Part shown: piece by piece, positions 1 to 9,019 of the stretch
Numbering within the stretch: the first letter of the stretch is position 1
Layout of the letters: every line of letters starts with the position of its first letter
NCBI GenBank assembly: GCA_022577435.1
Contig: JAKOON010000006.1
Coordinates: 1,144,001 to 1,208,000, forward strand
Length of the DNA stretch: 64,000 nt
Source: Embiotoca jacksoni
Lineage: Eukaryota > Chordata > Actinopteri > Embiotocidae
Direction: 5' to 3'
Notes under the pieces: model-generated
Told to the model about the DNA's origin: nothing
Seen by the model: only the letters and a program-made list of their open reading frames with translations
Database searches by the model: none
Translations under genes and position numbers: made by a program

Positions 1-983
1 AGTGTAAGGTATTCAAGCAGTGTAAGTGCCAAAACAGTGCAACACAAAATATGTAAACAGCAGGGACGATGTAAAGAAGAGGGAAAAAAACAAAAAAACA
101 ACAAAAGGGGGGGGGGGGGGGGGGGGTTCTTACACGTCGGTGAAAACGGATCGTCTGAACAGCAGCTACTTTCAAAATAAACCTCAGCGAGTCCGGCGGC
201 TTCCTGCAGCTCTTTCAGGAAGTCCCACGTGGAGTTTTTAAGTGTGATCCGACAGCGCATCACGAAGTAAACGGACGGACATCGACGTCCGGCGATTGGC
301 GACACGTTGGCAGTCCTGCCGGGAGGCGCGCGAATTCTGCAGATAGTTTGTGCACGTTGACGTTTCACACGACGTCCTCTGGCGTCGACTCTCCCTCTGA
401 CCGTTTGTGCTTTTTGTGGAGTGAAACATTTTTTTTGGTGGGAAATCGAGCATCGCCTCCGTGCGTCACGGCTTCACCAACCCGCCGCTGCTTCCGAAAT
501 GGCTTTAATATGGGTCACCGTGTTAAAAATGGCTCGCCGGTACCTGCGGGTGCGACGCCTACAGTACAACTAAATACAGTGCAGTCCACTACAGACTATC
601 TATGGCACGAGGGATCAGTGCAAATAAACAGCAATCTTTTTCTGAAACATTCACCTCCTCCTGACTGTCGCTGTTCTGGAGGGGAACTGCCTGAGCTCTG
701 GGTTACAATATCTGGGGAGTGTGGAGACAAAGGAGCAAAAAAATAAATAAAATAAAATAAAATAAAATCACACCAGCTCGTTTCCAAACAAACCTTTCTA
801 ACTCCAGAGAAAAGAAATGAAATCATCACACAGAAAAAAAACGTATTCATCTTGAAGTGCAAAGGGTCATAGAGGAGGTCACAGATGAGGGCTGAATGGA
901 AACTCGGGCTGTAAAAAGGATAAAAGGAGAGCTTCGGGTCACGTGATGTTCGGGGGGGACGGAGGGAGGGGGGGGAAGGGGCG
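1..983 (-). other. DGKE 3' UTR / downstream region
   Basis: No coding potential is visible beyond the DGKE stop at 984. No AATAAA exists on the minus strand here; the best poly(A) signal is the variant ATTAAA at 509-504. The stretch also holds a 16-nt poly-G run (about 111-126) and an AT-rich tract of AAAAT units near 741-768. Where the transcript ends is unknown. Confidence 0.4.
504..509 (-). promoter_or_regulatory. Possible DGKE polyadenylation signal (ATTAAA)
   Basis: This is the only hexamer close to consensus on the minus strand in the 983 bases after the stop codon. It would give a 3' UTR of about 0.5 kb. A weak, single-motif call. Confidence 0.25.
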
Positions 984-2293
984 TCACGCACGAGCAGAGG
1001 CCGGCCCCGGGGGCCTGGGCGAGTCGTGAGGGGTCGGGCTCTCCGCCTCGGAGGCGCTGGACTCGTCTTCGTCGTCGTCCGTCTGCTCGGCGCTGTGGTA
1101 CAGCATGAAGGCCTGGGTCTTGTGGGTGATGGTGATGGTGCAGGGGCCCTGGGCCCACGGCTCCCCGTCCACCTGCATGGGCATCTTGGAGCTCTTCAGA
1201 ACCAGCTGGAGAGGAGAAGGGAAACATCCTGACACTTCAGTGCCACGTACTGTACCGACGGTGATTGAGATCTCTTCTGCAGTCTGTAGTTTGGCTTGGG
1301 GGAAAAAAAAAAAACCGGGCGACCTCTGTCGCCATTGGCTACAACAACACCCGCCTGCAGCTATTTGCTGAAAATGGTCTCGACATGGAGCCCCTTTAAA
1401 TTGCTTTGTAGCTTAAAACGGAGCAACCAGGTCGCCGCTTTTGGCTCTTTTTTTTTTTTTCGCCGCCCCGAGTTTCGCCGCACGACGCGATGAATAAAAT
1501 TCAGAACCTTCCAAAGTTTTAAGGAACATTTATTCTACTTGCGTTAATATATCTACGTGTGACAGTGAGTACGATTAATATCCTAAATCAGGGGTCTCCG
1601 AGCTTTTGTTTTTTCCTGTGAGAGCTCCTCGTGTTCAGTAACATTTATTCACATAAGTGAGCTCCACCCAAACCAGCCGAATCGGCTAATTTTATGTGAA
1701 CAATAACAACAGTAAATTGATACTCAACACACATTTTGTATCACAACAGCTTCAATTCAACAGCATGTGCATGTTTTTTGTTTTTTCTGTGTGCTTTTAT
1801 ATCATAATGTATTATTTGATTTAATCTAATTTAAAAGCCAAGAAATGCAAGAAATCCACAACTCCCATTGTGACGTTAAAATCTTCACCCTCCACTAGCA
1901 GCCATGTACCATGTCGTGTTTTCAAATAGCAGTAAAATCAGGTCGTCGCCGTGCTCCGTGCGGTCGTCACGGACACGCTACGGTGGACGGTAACACAACA
2001 CGTCCTCTCACTTTCCAGGATAAATAATGGGAGGTCTTCGCTGTTTGAAAGCACTCGGAAGTTTGACGTTTTTGTTTGCGTGCGTCGGCGGCAGGATTAT
2101 TCTCGCGTTCTCACTGACGGCGCAACGTGGATTTTTAAGGGTTTGCGGTGACGTCACAAAGAGCAGAGGGAGGCGAGGAGAAGGGAGCGCATGCAGGAGC
2201 TGAGAGGGAATATGACTTAATCAGATTAGGTCCAATTAGATTCTCAAGTGCTGCACCGAGGCCGCTTGATTACATAAAACGGGAAGCAAGGCC

Positions 2294-2355
<62 letters not shown>

Positions 2356-5116
2356 TAGCCTCACCCTGACAGTGTGCGCCTGTCCGAGCCGCACCGGGTT
2401 TGCCAGCTTCACCTGGATCTGAGCGCAGTGGAAGGAGCCGAACACGCCGACCACCTCCAGCAGACCGTCGTCCAGCCTATAAAAAGGGAGGGGGGGGGGG
2501 GGGGAGAGAGAGAGAGAGCACCACGCTGCTCACTTCTGGTTGCCATAGAAACTCAAAGCAACCCATACAACCACCGGAAAGGACAGTTCCCACGTTAAAA
2601 AAAAAAATAAAAAAAAATCGGATCAACCCGACGCTAGCAGCAGTCGTTACGTCCCCTCCGAGCGCGTCTTACCGGGTGGGGGGGCACGGCTCGTCTCCCA
2701 TCCCCTCCCACAGTCGGCAGCCTCCGCCCCAGTAGCCGATGTTACAAACGATGATGCCCTCCAGGCTGGGCAGCGCCACCCTCTCCCCGTCCAGCTCCAG
2801 CTGTGGTGGGGGGGGGGGGGGGGGGGAAACAAAACGCACATACAAACACATCTGGATTTACTGCATTTTCTCCACTTTCTCCCTTTTCCCGTTTAGATTA
2901 TACGCTAATGTCCGAGAGTTATTAAATTCTGGTCGCAATATTTATGCCAAATTCTCGAGTTTTAAAATAAAAACCACTATTTTTTTTGTAAAAAAAGAAA
3001 AGAAAATCCCCCTAAACTCAGAATCGAAGACCCCACAAAGACACCCCGGTTACGCCCGTGAACTATATATTCAAGTTTAGATAAGAAACTTGCATATATA
3101 TAAATTTAGCCAACAAAAAAAACAAAAAAACATTATTATGCATTAAAAGAAGAGTTTAAGTTTTAATCTCAGGAATGAACAGTTCTTTTTGTTAAAAGTT
3201 GATGTCTAGCAGCGACTGGTTTTGCTCATATTTAATTAAAGTGAAATCCTCTCAAGTCTTTATGCTGACGTTTATCCTTACGTTAAATTCCCAACGAGAC
3301 CCCGCAGAAAACAACAAATTACACAAAAAAAAAACGAAATACAAACAGGCTGCAAGATTCGTGTCTTAACGTCCCTTTAAGAAATTAAATGTATAACTGG
3401 GAAGAGCCAGAATTAGCATGACGCTTCATCACAACGCACGAAGTTGACTGTACCTCGATCCTCTTATCCAGGTCTTTACATTCCTGCACTAAACAATCTT
3501 TGGTGCCATAGAGGAAGTACACCGCCTGGGGAAAAAAAAGACAAGAAGGAGACGTCACAACGGAGCACTCGGCTCCCCTGGAGTCTCCCCGTTCAATGTT
3601 TATGTCGACATATTTTACTCGATCCGTTTAACTCAAACGAAGAGCCTCCGACCTTGTTGATGATGCGGCTGGAGAAGAAGGAGGGCGTTTTCTCGCGGTG
3701 CGTGTGGAAGTTGAGGGCCATCAGGGCGTCGGGCCCCACGGAGAAGTAGTTGTTCATGGACAGGACCTGAGGGACCAGATCCCGGGAGACGCTTTAAATT
3801 TACAGCGGGTCGACCGACGGGCCCGCAAAACACGTCAGCGCGTAGAAGTGGGGGGGGGGGGGAGGAAGAGCCCCCAAAACATCCCGCAGTCTTCGAACTC
3901 ACCTTTGGTTTACGGAAGTAGAGGCCTTTGGAAGCCACCTGCACTTTCCATCTGAAAATGATTACAAAAAAAAAAAGGCGATCAGTTAAAATCCAGACCG
4001 ACACAAGCAGGGAGAAAGCTCGGATATCAGAGATGAAGCACGGCCGAGCACCGACAATAAAAGCCTTCCCACACAGAGGATTTCATGAACAGTTCTGCTG
4101 AGCAAATACTGACTTATTTTTGCTGACCTAAGGGGAATAACGTTTACATTAAAAAAAAATTTTTTTTTTAAAAATACTAGAATCAGTCTGTAAAATAGCA
4201 CCTGTCCATTTTGACCACTTCGGCGTCGAGGATGTTCCGGAGAACCTGCTCCACGGGGATCTCTCTGGCGTACCCGGCCCCCCAGCCCAAAGTGTTGGAG
4301 AGGTCGTTTCCTGTCCCGAGAGGCAGGATGGTCACCCTGGGGATAAACTGGTCCTGGTCCTGACGCAGGAAATTACGAGACATTACAAACGCGGCACGGG
4401 GAAGCGAACGCTTGCAAATGAGAAACGAAAAGCTCCCTCGCCTTCAGCTTCATCGCGTCGATGGCATCCAGCACCCAGCCGACGGTGCCGTCGCCCCCGC
4501 ACACCAGCACCCGCACGCTGCCGGGGGGGAGCAGGGTGCACAGCTGGAGGGCTTTGGAGGGACTCAGCTCCGAGAGGTCAAACACCTGGAGGTCGGAGGA
4601 GAGGACGGACCGGTCGAACAAAGAAAACTAACCAAATGACGACGTCCGAACGGAGAGAGAGGAGGGTCGAGAAGATGGAGGGGGTGGGGGGGGGGGGGGT
4701 TTGTGTCAGCTGCCGACTGACCTGCACGGGGTTCAGGATGGTCCGAAATTCCCCCAGCAGAGCCTCTCCCATGTTGTTACCGCTACGCGTGTTCGCCAAG
4801 ACCAACACGGGAGTCCAGCCGCCGCCGCAGGACGACCCCAGCTATCGGGAGACACAAGCACAAAGAGCTCGTAAGACCTGCGGTGCGGAGGGAGCGTCCG
4901 AGGTTCCCCGCCGCTGCCTTGACGATCATGACCTCTCGGCACCTTGCTGAACTCTTCGGGGTGCCTGCGCCGCAGCTTGTTGACGCGGTAGAGGTAGTGA
5001 GGAGGGATGATGAGGCTGCGGAACTCGCCCAGGTCGCACGCGTCGGCGTCGGCCAGGCTGTCCATGCAGTCGTCGTGCACCGTGGTCTGACACCACACAC
5101 ACCTGAGAGAGAGAGA

Positions 5117-5175
<59 letters not shown>

Positions 5176-5989
5176 GAGAGAGATCAGAGAAGACACAAAG
5201 GAAGCAACACCCTGAAGCTGGCTGGCTGGTCTGCGTCTGACGTCAGGAGGGTGGGGGGGGGGGGGGGGGGGGTTAAAGGTGCCATTGGGATCAGGATGAG
5301 CGGTGTCATCTATCTGACAACACGGGATTAAACCCTTTTAAGCCAGAGAGCAGCAGCGGTCCAGTAGAGCAAATTAAAGGCAGATTAAAAGACTCCATTT
5401 GCTATGAAAACATTAGAAGGTTCATGCAGCAGTCTGCATCTGGATGGTTGGCTGCAAAAAGAGCAAAAAAAAAAAAAAAAAAACCCAGATGTTTTTCCCC
5501 CACAGCTGCAGACCTGCTTGTGCACGCTGAACTCTACCTGAGGTCGCAGAGTTTGGGCTGCGTCCCGCACTGCTGCTTGCATACGGCACAGTAGCTGGCC
5601 AGAGGCACGTTCCCGCGGACCCAGCGGTGGTCCACGGCTCCGTCGGGGCCGCAGGGGCCCATGATCTCCTTGCAGGACAGGCTGCGGTCGGCCCGGCGCA
5701 GGCACTGCTCGTCGGCGCACACGCCGCAGCAGTCGCAGAAAGCCCCCGTCAGGATGTGCTGGGAGCAGACGCAGCAGTAGGTGGGCTTGTTGAACAGATC
5801 CGTGTAGTGCCAGCCGTGCTTGCTCTTACGGAAGAAGTCCTTCATGTGCGTTTTCCGCTTGGAGCGCTGGGCGCTGCACCACAGCGTGATGATGACCGGG
5901 ACGACGACGGCCAGAGAGGTCCAGAGCAGCAGCGTCCATTCCTCCCGGGAGCCGCAGTCGTCCCGAGCCTCGTCCCCCTCCCTGCACAT
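984..5989 (-). CDS. dgke: Diacylglycerol kinase epsilon (11 coding exons, 576 aa)
   Basis: Phosphorylates diacylglycerol to phosphatidic acid; the epsilon isoform is membrane-anchored and prefers arachidonoyl-DAG (family knowledge). Coding exons in transcript order: 5538-5989, 4943-5102, 4722-4841, 4442-4585, 4202-4359, 3903-3951, 3653-3766, 3454-3525, 2673-2800, 2365-2476, 984-1205. All join in frame; all introns are GT-AG except intron 4441-4360, which appears to be GC-AG. The protein has a hydrophobic segment (about residues 18-38), two Cys-rich C1 domains (about 58-107 and 121-172), the catalytic GGDGT motif (274-278), the LPLGTGNDLSNTLGWG block in exon 4202-4359 and an accessory domain to the end. 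It aligns colinearly with human DGKE (567 aa as recalled). The start at 5989 is the only Met between the probable acceptor at 6034 and the hydrophobic segment. The tail after QTDDD is longer and more proline-rich than in human. C17orf67 lies divergently upstream. Confidence 0.96.
1495..1645 (+). repeat. Composite dispersed repeat, copy 1 (partial)
   Basis: Lies in the DGKE intron before the last exon. The stretch from AAAATTCAGAACCTTCC through TTAATATCCTAAATCAGGGG to GAGAGCTCCTCGTG matches, in reverse complement, bases about 35780-35930 with scattered mismatches. The CCTAAATCAGGGGTC part is also the end of the inverted-repeat element at 34856-35838, so two repeat modules share the same junction in both places. 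Confidence 0.65.
2296..2354 (+). repeat. (GT)n microsatellite in DGKE intron
   Basis: About 29 uninterrupted GT units a few bases beyond the 5' splice site at 2364 (GGTGAGG on the minus strand), so close to the exon 2365-2476 donor. Confidence 0.95.
5103..5172 (-). repeat. (TG)n(TC)n array forming a DGKE 3' splice site
   Basis: On the minus strand roughly 27 TG units run straight into about six TC units and then the AG acceptor of exon 4943-5102. The simple repeat therefore is the polypyrimidine tract of this intron. Confidence 0.9.
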
Positions 5990-6033
5990 CGCCGCTGCGG
6001 CCGCTGAGACGGTGGCGCGACCGACGGCCGATG
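5538..6033 (-). other. dgke: DGKE first coding exon with 5' UTR part
   Basis: On the minus strand a T-rich tract ends in AG at 6035-6034, giving an exon that starts at 6033, holds the ATG at 5989 and ends at 5538 before a GT at 5537-5536. It encodes residues 1-150 plus two bases of Arg151: the N-terminal membrane segment and the whole first C1 domain. Placing the start codon in the second exon behind a noncoding first exon matches what I recall of the human gene, but the upstream splice is inferred. Confidence 0.75.
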
Positions 6034-6137
6034 CTAAAAAAAAAAAAGAGCGGAAATCAGTAACGCGGAGAGCTGCGTAAAGTACACCGACTGCACACGG
6101 GAAGAACGGAACGTTTCCCGGCGACACACATCTTCGC

Positions 6138-6330
6138 ACTCACAACGCTCGCAGCACGCTGGCACTGAATTCACTCTTGAATATTCACCAGCTTCAACCA
6201 GCAAGAAACAAGATGCCGCAAACGTGACGTCGGACCTGTAAGCCTCCTCGCTGACGTCGCTCCGGCAGAGAAGCGCTCACGCGTCAAGATAGTTCACCGG
6301 CAGTCTAAACGCGCATGCGTACATCGGGAG
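6138..6330 (-). promoter_or_regulatory. Candidate DGKE noncoding first exon and promoter
   Basis: A good 5' splice site (GTGAGT on the minus strand, 6143-6138) lies 110 nt upstream of the acceptor at 6034, so a short 5' UTR intron 6143-6034 is plausible. Upstream of it the DNA is CpG-rich, with ACGTCA-type words near 6220-6260 and an NRF1-like GCGCATGCGT at 6311-6320; beyond about 6360 it turns AT-rich. This fits a CpG-type promoter of a broadly expressed gene. The transcription start itself cannot be seen. Confidence 0.45.
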
Positions 6331-6481
6331 AGTATTAAAAACCAAACAGGAAGTTTCTGTTTTTATCCACGAGAATAAATGTTTTGCTGTGAATACCGAC
6401 GCTTCCATGTTATGTTATATGATAGCCTATGTAACTGTATTATTAATATTATTAATTGTATTATATAATGTATATATAATA

Positions 6482-6509
6482 TGAACAGATCCGTGTAGTG
6501 CCAGCCGTG
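6482..6509 (-). repeat. 28-bp exact copy of part of a DGKE coding exon
   Basis: Bases 6482-6509 are identical to 5791-5818 of the first DGKE coding exon, in the same orientation, with the match stopping sharply on both sides. The source segment encodes residues HGWHYTDLF at the start of the first C1 domain. The copy sits alone in an AT-rich, non-coding setting, with no sign of further exon sequence. Confidence 0.9.
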
Positions 6510-6722
6510 TATATATCTTATATTCATATAATTGAAATATTGTATTATTAATAGTTGTGCTGATAGATTGTAAATCGGGAGAAAGTAATTTGAACTCGGA
6601 TATTTGTTCATCTATACTGGTATAATGGTTTAATCCATTCAAATTGTAAACTATATCTTTATCTGCAAGGTTAAACTATCAACTACTGGAAACCTAAAAT
6701 AAAACTGTTATTAAAAAAAAAT

Positions 6723-7115
6723 TTGCCGCTCTGTAAAATGTAAATAAAAACAGAATGTGATCATTTGCAAATCATGTAAACCCATATCTAATTGCAAATA
6801 AAGCAAGAACAACATGTAAATTGTTGATCATTGATGCCAGCTACATGTTTAAAAAAAAATTGGGACGGGACAATAAAAGACTGAAAAGTTATGCAATGCT
6901 AAAAAAAAACAAAAAAAAAAAACACCTGGCTGAACATCTCACAACTAATTAGGTTACCTGGCAACAGATCAGTAACATGATTGGGTATAAAAAGAGCATT
7001 TCAGACAGGCAGGCATTAAAAAACAATCCAAATCTGTAGCGGAAATAACTGCATGGGCTCAGGAATATTTTCAAAAACCATTGTTTGGAAATCTGCCGGA
7101 AAAGTGATGCATATA
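6723..7115 (+). mobile_element. Tc1/mariner-superfamily relic (internally deleted)
   Basis: Opens with CTGTAAAATGTAAATAAAAA, a form of the terminal sequence shared with the element at 47950-49040. It then holds a segment resembling a Tc1-type 5' end (a GGGTATAAAAAGAGCAT stretch near 6984) and, at about 7045-7080, plus-strand codons resembling the ITAWAQ...FQKPL region of Tc1-family transposases. Most of the transposase is missing and no open frame remains. Confidence 0.7.
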
Positions 7116-7210
7116 AAACCACAAACACAAATCATAACAAGCAAAGTATTAGCTCAAATGTCGGATTTGGTCCACGTACTCCAAGTATAAAATCTAAACC
7201 ATAGATCATA

Positions 7211-7358
7211 ATTCAATTCAGTTTCATTTATAGCGTTGAATCACATCGTCTCCCCACAACAAAACCTTAACAACAATATGAAGAGGAAGCCAACAATTCA
7301 ACAGTTCCCATACCAGTGACAGCTGGAAGGAAAAACTCCCTTTTAACAGAAAGAAAAC
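7211..7358 (+). repeat. Teleost dispersed repeat fragment
   Basis: Starts with the ATTCAATTCAGTTTCATTTATAG type of head and ends with GGAAAAACTCCCTTTTAACAG, a pairing I recognise from an abundant teleost interspersed repeat. It is internally diverged and carries no open frame. The family name cannot be given from sequence alone. Confidence 0.65.
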
Positions 7359-7619
7359 ATTATATATACACAGGGAAGTCTGCTGTAGGCACAGTAGTCG
7401 ACATAGCAGACCTCCAGCAGTTAAAGTGTAACAAAATAAAGCCTTAAAAACGCCATTTTCAAACTAAAGTCATTCGCTCTGGTTAAAATATGAAACATCT
7501 CAGCTGTTTCTCGGTTTCCTGGTGAAATTCGAGCAAACACGGAAGTATCCACAGGCGACATCTCACTGTTTAAAAAAAAAAAATCATCTCTGACGGTGAG
7601 CAGAAAGCTGGTCCCCAGC

Positions 7620-7629
7620 GCGCATGCGC
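7620..7629. promoter_or_regulatory. NRF1-like palindrome GCGCATGCGC
   Basis: A perfect 10-bp palindrome matching the NRF1 consensus in the 3-kb divergent region between DGKE and C17orf67, in a locally CpG-containing patch. It could mark a distal element or alternative start; only the motif supports it. Confidence 0.35.
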
Positions 7630-8833
7630 TCTGCGCTGCATCGTTGAGCTCATTGAGTGTTACATAATCACATTGAAGGGAAACACGGCTGTCTGTGTCA
7701 GGTATTAACCGAGGAAACATTATCATTAGAGTTCACTGGGAACTCATGAATTATGTATGAGGGACGGGGGGGGGGGGCAGAGGGGGGGAAGCAAACACGG
7801 AAACGATGACGTCAGCATTTGAGCGTCACCGGCGGTGCTCTGAGGCAGCGCTGAAATAAAATCAATAAAACAGAAAATAAATTAGCCTGTCATGCGGACT
7901 GCTTATAATTAAACACACAAAAAAAAAATGCATCAAATCTAAATAAATTTGGTGATTTTATGATACCTGTGTAGAAATTTGATGAGTAGAAAGGGAAAAT
8001 GTGAGCGTGAAGAGAAGACTAACACAAAGCAAAAACCACATCAAGGCTAACAACGCAAAGCAAAGTGACTGACTGATAAAAAAAAATTACTTAGTTTTTG
8101 TGAACTATTAGATCTGTTTGTGTCAAAAACCGTTTCCATAACAACCTCTTTACACCATCAGGCTGACACTGTGTTTTCACTATTCTCACTATTTGACTAC
8201 TTTCACTTTGACCTTTTAAGGGCTGCAAGAAAAAAAATAATGTATTTTTCTATATTGTCAAAGGGGATCCATGGTCAAATGGTCAAATGGTCAAAATCAA
8301 CATCAAAATCAAAATCAAAACGGTTAAGTCATCCCCTCTTGTAGTCACGCTCCCAAAACTGTGGATCCTACACTTCCCACAATGCACCTCAGTGTTTTCT
8401 CTCATCACTGTTATTTCCTCTGACTTGAGCACACTCCTGTTGACAAGTAAACTCACCTTTAAACGTAGGATTGGTGGGATTTACCTTTAAATTTTATTGA
8501 ACGTGTTTATCTCATCGTGTTGTTCTGACTTGTTGAGGCTCATAAAGGCAGAAAAAAAAAAACAGAAGGGGGATTTATTAATAAAATGTTAAAAATGTGT
8601 CGAAAGCGTCTCTTCTCTTTGTGCTTGCACCGCCCTCTAGCGGACAGCTTCGTACCTGCCACCTGATTCAACAGAGCTCCTACATTAGAAGTGCTATTAC
8701 TTGTTCATCCATCGTATTTTCTCACCTTTAGCGCTTTAATGTGAATTAAAAATATATTTATTTGCTGGTCAAATAAACTGTGATTTATGTGAAACATCTC
8801 CTTGGTAACCTGAGCCGGTATATGTGACAGTTT

Positions 8834-9019
8834 ATGAGTGAGGTGAAGGAGGAGCAGGAGGAGGAGGAGGAGGAGGAGGAATTTTCCCCCTTCACCCCCT
8901 CTGGACTCTGGTCAGGACCCTCAAAGCAGAGAAGACTCAGGCAAGAGGAAGGTGAAGAAGATGAAGAAGCTGGTGGTGTTTTTGCTCTGCGTGGTCCTGC
9001 TGACCGCGTACACAGGTAA
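8834..9019 (+). other. Possible overlapping upstream ORF of C17orf67
   Basis: An ATG 127 nt upstream of the C17orf67 start opens a different frame rich in Glu codons (a GAG/GAA repeat near 8848-8881) and runs across the true start into the intron. If the transcript begins upstream of 8834, it would act as an overlapping uORF. The transcription start is not known, and the protein itself looks like a product of the GAG repeat. Confidence 0.3.
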
